A stretch of 64,000 nucleotides of DNA from an uncultured Acetatifactor sp. (GTDB lineage: Bacteria; Bacillota; Clostridia; Lachnospirales; Lachnospiraceae). The stretch spans positions 5,859 through 69,858 of the forward strand of contig CAJUAB010000017.1 in the NCBI GenBank assembly GCA_910583845.1, given 5' to 3'. Made by a program: the position numbers and the translations under genes. Each line of letters starts with the position of its first letter. Positions within the stretch are counted from its first letter, which is position 1. Below, in pieces: positions 17,456 through 25,276 of this stretch. The notes under the pieces were generated by a model. The model saw only the letters and a program-made list of their open reading frames with translations. It ran no database searches and was not told the origin of the DNA.

Positions 17456-18408
17456 ATTTTTTCTATCCAGTCCGCATTCATTTTATAATAGTGATAAAGC
17501 TGCTCCGCGCTTCCGTTTATTGTAAACTCATCAGGAACACCGATTTTTTTCAGATGCACTTTTTTTTCATGTTCCGACATCACCTCTGATACAATTGTAC
17601 CCAGCCCGCCAATCTGTCCATGATCTTCCACAGTGATGAGAATATTTGTTTGATCCATGGCCCACAGAATCATTTCCGTATCAACGGGTTTAAGGGAAAA
17701 CATATCTATAACCCCCACATGCACCCCTTGTCTGTCCAATCTCTGCGCCGCCTCCAATGCTTCACACACCAATGCCCCCATCGCTATAAAGATTGCATCT
17801 CTTCCCTCCCACAATAATCTGGCTTTACCGCATTCGATCTTTTCATGGAAATCTCTGTATATCAGCGGAGTTGACGCCTTGGCACAGCGCACGTACACCG
17901 GCCGTGGCTTTTCCATATACGAAAGCATTATCTGATGCGTCTGATTGGCATCACACGGCGCATATATCTGAATATCAGGAATGCATCTGATCGCCGCCAC
18001 ATCCATCAACGTATTATGTGTAACCCCCTCTCCCGCAGCCAAACCCACAGATGTGACAAGGATACAGACCGGAGCGCTGTTATAGGCTACATCCAGATAG
18101 ATCTGTTCCAAAGCCCTCAGTGACAAAAAGGGACCATATGACTGGCAAAATACTCTTTTACCGGCCAATGCGGCACCGACAGCTATGCCTATCATGTCCT
18201 GCTCCGCAATTCCTGCGTCCCAGACCCGCCCGGGATGCTCTCTCTTGCACTGGTCAATATCGCTTCCCCGTTTCGCGCCATCTAAAATAATCAGGATCGT
18301 ATCTTCATTTTCATTCAACATTGTCCTTAAATGGTAAGAAATATATGTATTTTTTTCACCATATACTTTCTCTTCTATCAGATTATAAACTTCGGAACAG
18401 GTTCTCAT
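17425..18408 (-). CDS. Transketolase, C-terminal (Pyr plus C domain) subunit
   Basis: A 327-residue protein carrying the pyrimidine-binding and C-terminal domains of a split transketolase. The sequence DAGIAEQDMIGIAVGAAL contains the Glu that activates thiamine diphosphate, and YVRCAKA and TVEDHGQIGGLG follow in the C-terminal domain. It pairs with the N-terminal subunit upstream, overlapping it by 4 bases (ATGA). In this locus the most useful product would be sedoheptulose 7-phosphate, the precursor for the heptose enzymes at 21048-23895; that link is inferred from context. Confidence 0.9.
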   Translation of the reverse strand: MRTCSEVYNLIEEKVYGEKNTYISYHLRTMLNENEDTILIILDGAKRGSDIDQCKREHPGRVWDAGIAEQDMIGIAVGAALAGKRVFCQSYGPFLSLRALEQIYLDVAYNSAPVCILVTSVGLAAGEGVTHNTLMDVAAIRCIPDIQIYAPCDANQTHQIMLSYMEKPRPVYVRCAKASTPLIYRDFHEKIECGKARLLWEGRDAIFIAMGALVCEALEAAQRLDRQGVHVGVIDMFSLKPVDTEMILWAMDQTNILITVEDHGQIGGLGTIVSEVMSEHEKKVHLKKIGVPDEFTINGSAEQLYHYYKMNADWIEKICLEMIRIYR

Positions 18409-19247
18409 AAACTTTTTTCACCTTTCTTAAATTCCTCCAGAATTTCATCTGAGACCTCTCGGTGATGCCACTCGCCCGGCATATCCATTGCCGCTCTTAT
18501 TCCATATCCTTTTTTCGTACACGCTATCACTACAAACGGTTTCTTCGGGTCTGACCGGTTAAGAGCCAGCTCCAAGGCATAACAGACATCTTTCATGGCA
18601 TTTCCGTTTATACGCAGCACTTCACAGCCGAAAGAAAGAAATTTGCTGTCCAGGTCCTCCAGGCCCATTATGTCCTCCGTTTTCTGACAGGAGGAATATC
18701 CATTCCTGTCTATAATAATAACCAGATTATGTAAGGAATTATGAACCGCATACATCACTGCTTCCCAATTGCTTCCCTCATTCAGCTCGCCATCACCCAG
18801 AAGACAAAAAACCTTATATGGTTTTCCTGTTATGGCCGCATGCGCACATCCGGCCGCTACAGGAAGTCCGTGTCCCAGAGAGCCGGTGCTGACTTCAATA
18901 TAAGGCAGATACCTTCTGTCCGCATGTCCGCTGAACCTCCCGTTCATCCTGCCCCGCTCCTGAACCAGCTCGTCAAACTCATACAATCCCATGTCCGAGA
19001 AGATTATATACAGTAATTCAGAGCAATGTCCTTTGCTCAAAATAAAACGATCTCTATCCGGATCACTGTAATTTCCTATATCATATTTCATAAAACGATA
19101 ATACAGAGCCACTACTATTTCGCACATGGACAAGGAACCTCCCACATGAGAACGCCCTGTTTTATTAACATATTGCAGATATTTTGTCCTGATCTCATCC
19201 GCTTTTTTTTCTAACCACTCTTGCTCCGCAGCCATCATTTCATTCAC
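18405..19247 (-). CDS. Transketolase, N-terminal (PP domain) subunit
   Basis: A 280-residue thiamine-diphosphate-binding subunit. The motif GDGELNEGSNWEAV followed some 20 residues later by DRN binds Mg2+ and the diphosphate. SKGHCSELLY and SLGHGLPVAAG are typical N-terminal transketolase blocks. Split transketolases are common in archaea and in glycan or antibiotic clusters of bacteria. It is translationally coupled to the C subunit and lies 6 bases after the methyltransferase gene. Confidence 0.92.
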   Translation of the reverse strand: MNEMMAAEQEWLEKKADEIRTKYLQYVNKTGRSHVGGSLSMCEIVVALYYRFMKYDIGNYSDPDRDRFILSKGHCSELLYIIFSDMGLYEFDELVQERGRMNGRFSGHADRRYLPYIEVSTGSLGHGLPVAAGCAHAAITGKPYKVFCLLGDGELNEGSNWEAVMYAVHNSLHNLVIIIDRNGYSSCQKTEDIMGLEDLDSKFLSFGCEVLRINGNAMKDVCYALELALNRSDPKKPFVVIACTKKGYGIRAAMDMPGEWHHREVSDEILEEFKKGEKSL

Positions 19248-19253
19248 CTCAGA

Positions 19254-20096
19254 CTAAAATCCGGTAATAATAACGCTCTCCTCATCTCCGACCGGCGTAA
19301 TTGTAAATCGGCTGTTTTCTCTCATCCATTGCTCTACTGCCGCTCTGCTCCCTCTATATATATCATTATAAAAATCATGTACCATAATAACGCCTCCCCT
19401 TTCCATCAGAGGAGCAAAGAAGACAAGCCCTGAATATATGGGCTGATATAGATCCATATCCAGATTGACAAAACAGAATTTGTCATTTATTCCTCTGGCG
19501 CTCTCAGGGAAATAACCTTTTATAAATTTGCACATCTCCCTGTGCTCCATTTTTGCTTCCACCAATTCCATACTTGTCTCTGACCATCTTCCGGCCTCCA
19601 CATCAGAATACTGATTCGCTTTTTCAAACGCGATATCTTTGTCCGAGAAGCCTTCAAAGGTGTCAAACAAATAGAGATACCTGAAATAAAACTCTTGATT
19701 GATGACTTTTGCGAAATCCCCCTGAAACACCCCTGCTTCCGCGCAATTTCCTTTTATTCCATAGTTCTTTACCATTGCCGCAAAGTTCCTAACAAACACA
19801 TTTCTTGGATTGCTGATGTCTTCACAATAGCACAAATTTATTTTTTCATCCGCAACGCCATATAAATGCAGCTGTTGTATCATATGTGTTTTATGCAATG
19901 GACTATATGTGGCGATAACGACTTCGTCAAATTGCATTTCCCCTATTTTGTCAACCGTCCGTATGGCAATTCCATTCCAGTCTGTGTCTGTGGCCGCGTT
20001 ATCTATAATCGAAATAATTTTTCCGTCATTCCGGTTCCATTGCGAAATTATTTTCTTTCCGACTTTCCCGATCCCAAATATGACTATTTTCTTCAT
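19254..20096 (-). CDS. TylF-type sugar O-methyltransferase with N-terminal Rossmann segment
   Basis: A 280-residue protein in two parts. Residues 1-95 form a nucleotide-binding-like fold starting KKIVIFGIGKVGKK. Residues from about 105 match TylF/MycF macrocin O-methyltransferases: GNCAEAGVFQGDFAKVIN, YLFDTFEGFSD, FVNLDMDLYQP and GGVIMVHDFY. TylF enzymes methylate deoxysugar hydroxyls in a metal-dependent way. The start lies 71 bases inside the upstream GT2 gene but has a good site, AAAGGATG. It probably methylates a sugar of this locus. Confidence 0.85.
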   Translation of the reverse strand: MKKIVIFGIGKVGKKIISQWNRNDGKIISIIDNAATDTDWNGIAIRTVDKIGEMQFDEVVIATYSPLHKTHMIQQLHLYGVADEKINLCYCEDISNPRNVFVRNFAAMVKNYGIKGNCAEAGVFQGDFAKVINQEFYFRYLYLFDTFEGFSDKDIAFEKANQYSDVEAGRWSETSMELVEAKMEHREMCKFIKGYFPESARGINDKFCFVNLDMDLYQPIYSGLVFFAPLMERGGVIMVHDFYNDIYRGSRAAVEQWMRENSRFTITPVGDEESVIITGF

Positions 20097-21027
20097 AGCT
20101 GTTCTTCATCCTTTCCAACCATGCCCGCTCGGATTCCGTAGTATAGGCCGATAAACAAATTTCCTTCTCGTGGCACAACAGATACCGCCTCATCCCATCA
20201 TACTGCTGACGACAGGACCCTATTTCATTTTCAACAATGTTCCGGCATATAGACAGCATAAAAGACCACGTACTGTACTGTGCCAGCCCTGTCAGCTCTG
20301 GCAGTTTATCACTGATAAACTGCTCCCTCTCCTTATAGGCGGCTAAATATTCGTCCAGCTGTTCCGGTTGAAGAGCTGAGAAGTCTGTGGTAAAATAGGA
20401 AACGTTATCTCCATGTCTGACGCAACAATATTTTGGAGTTCCCATCACCACGCCATGCCTTATCTCCGACATATACTTGTAAGTAGTATGTATATCCTCA
20501 TGTACGCAATCCTCCTGAAAAGGATATTTCAGCAGGATTTCCCTTCTGAACAGCTTTGCGGGCATACCGGCCCGGATATGCTCCCGCTTTAGCAGCTTTT
20601 CCACTGCGAGTTTCGCATTTACCTGATATTTTCCTTCAAACGCGCACTGCAAATATACTTTACCTTCCCTCATCTCCGTTGTTCCACACATCACAAAGTC
20701 CATATTTTCCGCCGCTGTCCCCAGCAAATTCAGAAAGTCCTTCTCCACTCGGTCATCGTCATCAACATAAGTGACAAAGTCCCCCGCCGAACAGCGCAGC
20801 CCTATATTTCTCGCCTTTCCTATGCTGACCTCCTCCGTCAGATGAACGAGTCTGATCCGACCATCGAGCCTTGCATATGTGTCAATAATCCTTCCGCTTC
20901 CATCTTTCGAAGCATTATCCACAATAATATATTCAAAATTCCGCCAGGTCTGTCCAAGGATGTCCTGTATCATATTTCTTACCATATGTTCCCTGTTATG
21001 CGCGATCATAATCACAGATATCTTCAT
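20026..21027 (-). CDS. Family 2 glycosyltransferase
   Basis: A 333-residue GT-A enzyme. It begins with the GT2 signature MKISVIMIAHNRE, then YIIVDNASKDGS and the metal-binding FVTYVDDDDRVEKD. There are no membrane helices, so it acts at the cytoplasmic face on a nucleotide-sugar donor. The C-terminal 70 residues are helical. Its 3' end overlaps the methyltransferase gene. Donor and acceptor are unknown; the neighbouring heptose genes suggest an NDP-heptose donor for at least one transferase in the operon. Confidence 0.9.
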   Translation of the reverse strand: MKISVIMIAHNREHMVRNMIQDILGQTWRNFEYIIVDNASKDGSGRIIDTYARLDGRIRLVHLTEEVSIGKARNIGLRCSAGDFVTYVDDDDRVEKDFLNLLGTAAENMDFVMCGTTEMREGKVYLQCAFEGKYQVNAKLAVEKLLKREHIRAGMPAKLFRREILLKYPFQEDCVHEDIHTTYKYMSEIRHGVVMGTPKYCCVRHGDNVSYFTTDFSALQPEQLDEYLAAYKEREQFISDKLPELTGLAQYSTWSFMLSICRNIVENEIGSCRQQYDGMRRYLLCHEKEICLSAYTTESERAWLERMKNSYEENSHIWDRESRKENNFAMEPE

Positions 21028-21047
21028 TGTTTCTCCTGTATTCTGTA

Positions 21048-22046
21048 TTATCTTCGATTCTCTTCCATAAAAATAATGCGGCTTCCCTCAGGCTCAAACG
21101 CAAAAGATACCTGTTTGTAGGACATCATTGCTTTCCTTACCGCGCCTTGTTTTTCTACCGGCACATATACAAGCAGAAATCCCCCGCCTCCGGCTCCCAG
21201 TATCTTTCCACCCAGGGCTCCGGCCCGTTTTGCTGTCAGATACATCTCCTCAATGGCCGGGGTTGATATTTTACCTGCCAGCTGTTTCTTCAAATTCCAG
21301 GCGGCATCCAGCATATTACCCCATTGCGTCGTGCTGTCCTCCTCCAGAATATCTCTGGCCTTCTCAGTCATCTCCACCATTCTGTCCAATATAGGCATAT
21401 TATTGAATATCATTTCGTCCTGCTCTTTGAGAATTTCCGATGAAACCCTGGTAATGCCGGTATAAAAGAGCATCAGATTCTCTTTCAGCTTCTTCAGTCT
21501 CTGTCCTTCACGGCAAACCGGGACAGCAGTCACACTCCCATCGGCCCAGAATTTGTACTGTTTAAATCCGCCATGTGAAACAGCATATTGATCCTGGATT
21601 CCTATCGGATTTCCCAGTCTTGCTATCTCGATCTCACATGCCTGTCTTGCGAGCTCGTCCGCAGAGACCCGCATCCCCTTATATGCATATAGCGCATTCA
21701 ATACCCCTACCGCCATAGCGCTGGATGAAGCCAGCCCTATGCCTGCGGAACTCAGAGGAATATCTGCCGAATAGACGATATCAATTCCGCTCTCTATGCC
21801 CGTTATCCTCAATGCTTCCCTGATAATATTATGTTGTATTTGATCTACACGGTCCACAAACTCATTCTTGGTGTAGCATACCCTGATCTTGTCATCAAAT
21901 CTGCGATTCACCACGATATAAACATACATATTCAGAGCCGCACTCAACACTGTTCCATATCCATATTTGCCCCGTTCATAATACTTTTTAAAATCTGTTC
22001 CTCCGCCAAAAAATGAAGCCCTGAGAGGTGTCTTTGATATTATCAT
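21048..22046 (-). CDS. hddA: D-glycero-D-manno-heptose 7-phosphate kinase (GHMP family)
   Basis: A 332-residue GHMP kinase. The N-terminal ISKTPLRASFFGGGTDF, the ATP-binding PLSSAGIGLASSSAMAVG and the C-terminal GGKILGAGGGGFLLVY match the HddA branch that phosphorylates heptose 7-phosphate at C1. The alternative is a fucose/mannose kinase, but the adjacent GmhA and GmhB homologues favour heptose. It is part of the minus-strand operon, between the nucleotidyltransferase/phosphatase fusion and the GT2 gene. Confidence 0.88.
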   Translation of the reverse strand: MIISKTPLRASFFGGGTDFKKYYERGKYGYGTVLSAALNMYVYIVVNRRFDDKIRVCYTKNEFVDRVDQIQHNIIREALRITGIESGIDIVYSADIPLSSAGIGLASSSAMAVGVLNALYAYKGMRVSADELARQACEIEIARLGNPIGIQDQYAVSHGGFKQYKFWADGSVTAVPVCREGQRLKKLKENLMLFYTGITRVSSEILKEQDEMIFNNMPILDRMVEMTEKARDILEEDSTTQWGNMLDAAWNLKKQLAGKISTPAIEEMYLTAKRAGALGGKILGAGGGGFLLVYVPVEKQGAVRKAMMSYKQVSFAFEPEGSRIIFMEENRR

Positions 22047-22063
22047 ATTTTTTACCGTATTGT

Positions 22064-23272
22064 TTAGTATTTAAAACTACCCCTGTCCAACAATTCCATT
22101 ACAGCCCGCAGCAGATTATATCTCTCTGTCACCCTGATACAAGTGCATCCCGCGCTCTTTCCTGCCTCTATATCCCTATCGTCATCGCCTATCAGAACAG
22201 CTTTCGTCAGATCCAGAGAGAAATCTTTCTGCGCCGCATATAACATTCCAGGCCTGGGCTTCCTGCATTCACACCCCTCACTCCAATCATGAGGACAATA
22301 ATAGATTGCGTCCAGCCTGTAGCCTGTATCCCGCTCCAGTTCCTCCTGCATCAGCTCATGGATCTGTGCCAGCATCGCTTCTGTCAGCCTGCCTCTGGCA
22401 ATTCCGGGCTGGTTGGTCACCAGAATAACTCTGCACCCCGCTTCTTTCAGCATTCTCACAGCATCCTTTGCTCCTTCCAACCATACGAACTGATCAGGCC
22501 TCTCAATATAGCAGGCTTTGGGCGCCTTTTTATTGACAGTGCCGTCCCTGTCAAGAAATACCGTAACCGGATTTGAGAAAAACGCATTCGTCAGAGAAAT
22601 CCTTTCCCACGATCCCACTGAGTAGTATCTGTGTCTGGTTACAGTGGCATACAGTTTTCCCTGTCTGGCTAACTCGGGATACACCGTTGCCTCAAAGGAG
22701 GCGCTATCCCTTCCGCCCCGGCTTTCCACAAGCGTTATGACCTGTTTATCCATAACCGCATACCCGATATCCACTCCATTCAGACCCGGTGCTTCCCTGC
22801 TTTTATCATAGATTCTCACCTTGCTCCCTTCCAGCAGCAAATTGTTCTTTGTATATTCATCCCTGTTCTCGTATACGCTCAGCTGAATCATCGCCTGATT
22901 ACGCGCAAAGTCACTGAGCAGTTGTACATAATCTACAGGACAATAATTATCACAATATAAAAACAAAAACGCAGAATCAATCAGGGGGGCTGCATGCAGC
23001 AGACGCTCCAGCGTGCCATACTCAATCGGCGTAATATCATAAGAAATATGGACGCCAAAAGCGCTTCCATCCCCAAGAAAATTTTTGATTTCCGCGGCCA
23101 TATATCCCAGCAGAATCAGTATATCATGTATTCCAAACTCTCTGATCTGTAAGATCAAATACTCAATAAACGGCTTTCCCTGAATCGGGTACATGGATTT
23201 GGGATGTCTGTCTGTAAAAGGCTTCATTCGGGTTCCTTTCCCTCCCGCTATTATTACTGCCTGTTTGACCAT
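22064..23272 (-). CDS. Fused heptose-1-phosphate nucleotidyltransferase and GmhB-type phosphatase
   Basis: A 402-residue two-domain enzyme. Residues 1-230 form a sugar-phosphate nucleotidyltransferase starting VKQAVIIAGGKGTRMKP (HddC-like). Residues from about 240 form a HAD phosphatase with DRDGTVNKK, VTNQPGIARG and the GmhB zinc site C-P-H-x6-C-x-C before RKPRPG. Together they would remove the C7 phosphate of heptose 1,7-bisphosphate and activate the product as NDP-heptose. The start at 23272 is set by GGAGG five bases upstream and by the domain start; the longer frame to 23413 overlaps gmhA. GDP or ADP as carrier is not resolved. Confidence 0.88.
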   Translation of the reverse strand: MVKQAVIIAGGKGTRMKPFTDRHPKSMYPIQGKPFIEYLILQIREFGIHDILILLGYMAAEIKNFLGDGSAFGVHISYDITPIEYGTLERLLHAAPLIDSAFLFLYCDNYCPVDYVQLLSDFARNQAMIQLSVYENRDEYTKNNLLLEGSKVRIYDKSREAPGLNGVDIGYAVMDKQVITLVESRGGRDSASFEATVYPELARQGKLYATVTRHRYYSVGSWERISLTNAFFSNPVTVFLDRDGTVNKKAPKACYIERPDQFVWLEGAKDAVRMLKEAGCRVILVTNQPGIARGRLTEAMLAQIHELMQEELERDTGYRLDAIYYCPHDWSEGCECRKPRPGMLYAAQKDFSLDLTKAVLIGDDDRDIEAGKSAGCTCIRVTERYNLLRAVMELLDRGSFKY

Positions 23273-23322
23273 CTTATCCTCCGGATTCATTCCTCTTTCC
23301 ATAATCTCCATTTTTCCGCGTT

Positions 23323-23895
23323 TCACTGGTCTGTACTGTCCAGATCCACCATTAAATCCACACAATGCTGCAGAATCAAGTTGTGAATGGATTCCGTTAT
23401 TCCATAATGGCAAACCGGAACATAAATATTCATATCACCCATTTTTCTGATCCTGTTCTCTCTCTGAAATCCAGTCAAGGTAACAATATATCCGCCGTAC
23501 ATCCTCATAGTTTCTATGGCACTTATAATATTTTCTGATTCTCCGGAACTACTGATGGCAATAAGAATATCCCTGCTGTCTGCCATCAGTTCCAGCTGCC
23601 TGCAAAATACATGCTCATACCCCAGATCGTTGGATATACATGTGATCGTTGTCTGCCCAAAAAGATCATGTATTCTGACTCCTGCGTTTTTCAGAAAATC
23701 CGCCGCCATGTGCTGCGCAATACCAGCGCTGCCTCCATTCCCGCAGAGAAAAAGGCTTCCTCTTTCCGCTTTGCATTCTCTCAGTCTGCCGACAACCCTG
23801 GAGACGCCTTCCTCATATTCAGACCGCTTCCCGATATAATCAGTAAACTCAATGCAATCCAATAATGTCTTTATCCGATTCAGATAGTCGCTCAT
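23323..23895 (-). CDS. gmhA: Phosphoheptose isomerase, SIS domain
   Basis: A 190-residue SIS-domain protein with FLCGNGGSAGIAQHMAADF, the GmhA signature, and AISSSGESENI, the phosphate-binding loop. GmhA converts sedoheptulose 7-phosphate to D-glycero-D-manno-heptose 7-phosphate. With the split transketolase, HddA and the HddC/GmhB fusion it completes a pathway to NDP-heptose. The start overlaps the upstream glycosyltransferase by 47 bases. Confidence 0.92.
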   Translation of the reverse strand: MSDYLNRIKTLLDCIEFTDYIGKRSEYEEGVSRVVGRLRECKAERGSLFLCGNGGSAGIAQHMAADFLKNAGVRIHDLFGQTTITCISNDLGYEHVFCRQLELMADSRDILIAISSSGESENIISAIETMRMYGGYIVTLTGFQRENRIRKMGDMNIYVPVCHYGITESIHNLILQHCVDLMVDLDSTDQ

Positions 23896-25261
23896 TCAAA
23901 TCATCCTCTGACACGCCCATTTCAAGCAGATCCTGATACTCCAGTACCGCCTGACGGGTATTCCTTTTCTTTATCATATATACCAGTTTTGCATATTTTC
24001 CACGGACAAAATACTCTATGTTGCCTGACAAGGCCGCCAAGTCAAGCAAAACCTCTGCCAGGCATCCCTGATAATCCCCGTTTTCTGTGGTTTCCAGCAG
24101 CTTATCACACAGCTTCATCGCTTCATCCCACTCCCCGTCCGCAAGCTCAAATATCAATCGGGGATACTCTTTGACAAAAGTCGTGTCCTGCAATAGATAT
24201 TTCAGCAGCATTTCCTGTGGCGGCAGCATCTGACGCCAGGAAGCGACAGAGCATTCCGCCTGCTTTTTCTCCATGCGGCAGACACTATCCAAAAACAGCT
24301 GCGTGATATAACGGGCAAAATCTCCTTTTTTCTCTCCCGTCAATTTTCCTTTCCTGCTGAGTAATACAGCCTTCTGGGTAAGCTCATGCTTAAAGATATC
24401 GCCGTAAGCTTCCGCCTGTTCCCGCGCCTCCATATTTTTATGTACCATCCGAACTGTGTCCCGCACCGCAAATGAATAGACGGCATACAAGAATATCTCA
24501 TTCCTTTCGTTTACTCCTCCCAAGTGCCTTAAGAAGTCTTTCGCGAACCTGAACAAAAATTCATCCGCGCCAAGCCTCCCCCTCGCAAAATTGGTATAAG
24601 AGCTGCTCTGAAAAGAAACCTGATAATTGTGCAGAATCCTTTTGCTGATTCCAAACCGTTTTACACCTCGCAGGATTTCCAGCACGTATACTGTATCGCC
24701 GCCATAATCACCATATTCTTCTGAGTCTGGATGTTCTCCCGGATCAAAAGCCCTAATGGACTTTGCAGAATACAGTTTTCCCCATATTGTCCGGCAAAAT
24801 TGGTACATTTCCGGAAAATAATCAGGAAACTGCTCCCTATCCATACAAAGATCCTCTCCCGTTCCTCTATATCCACGCAGCTTACCAGCTTCATCCACAA
24901 ACCTGCTTCCACAAGCCGCTACGTCCAGAGTATTCTTTTCCATAAAGTAAATCATTGACTCCAGCCAGTTTCTTTCATACCAATCATCGGCATCCAGGCT
25001 GGCTACATACTCATTTCCCTCTTCCACCATTATTGGGGCATAGAAACAAAAACCCATCTTATCTCCTGGATGCCAATAAAGAATTTTTACTCTCTCATCC
25101 GCTTGAGCGTACTTTTCTACAATTGGCCTGGTTGCGTCATTTACCATTATATAATACCTCAGATTTTTGTAATTCTGTCCCAGAATACTCTCAATTGCTC
25201 TGCCAACAGACTCTTCATTTCTGAAGATTCTTGTATAGATCCCCGCACACCCGAATGCCAT
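23849..25261 (-). CDS. Family 2 glycosyltransferase with helical C-terminal extension
   Basis: A 470-residue protein. Residues 1-130 resemble a GT2 catalytic domain (EESVGRAIESILGQNY, then YVASLDADDWYERNW), although the usual first strand is atypical (AGIYTRIFRNE). The C-terminal 200 residues are helical, TPR-like, ending in an acidic segment. RBS GAGAGGAAAGCAGGA supports the start. It is upstream of gmhA, probably transfers a sugar in the same pathway, and could use protein acceptors as TPR-bearing flagellin transferases do; that is inference. Confidence 0.8.
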   Translation of the reverse strand: MAFGCAGIYTRIFRNEESVGRAIESILGQNYKNLRYYIMVNDATRPIVEKYAQADERVKILYWHPGDKMGFCFYAPIMVEEGNEYVASLDADDWYERNWLESMIYFMEKNTLDVAACGSRFVDEAGKLRGYRGTGEDLCMDREQFPDYFPEMYQFCRTIWGKLYSAKSIRAFDPGEHPDSEEYGDYGGDTVYVLEILRGVKRFGISKRILHNYQVSFQSSSYTNFARGRLGADEFLFRFAKDFLRHLGGVNERNEIFLYAVYSFAVRDTVRMVHKNMEAREQAEAYGDIFKHELTQKAVLLSRKGKLTGEKKGDFARYITQLFLDSVCRMEKKQAECSVASWRQMLPPQEMLLKYLLQDTTFVKEYPRLIFELADGEWDEAMKLCDKLLETTENGDYQGCLAEVLLDLAALSGNIEYFVRGKYAKLVYMIKKRNTRQAVLEYQDLLEMGVSEDDLNERLSESDKDIIGLH

Positions 25262-25276
25262 TCCTGCTTTCCTCTC

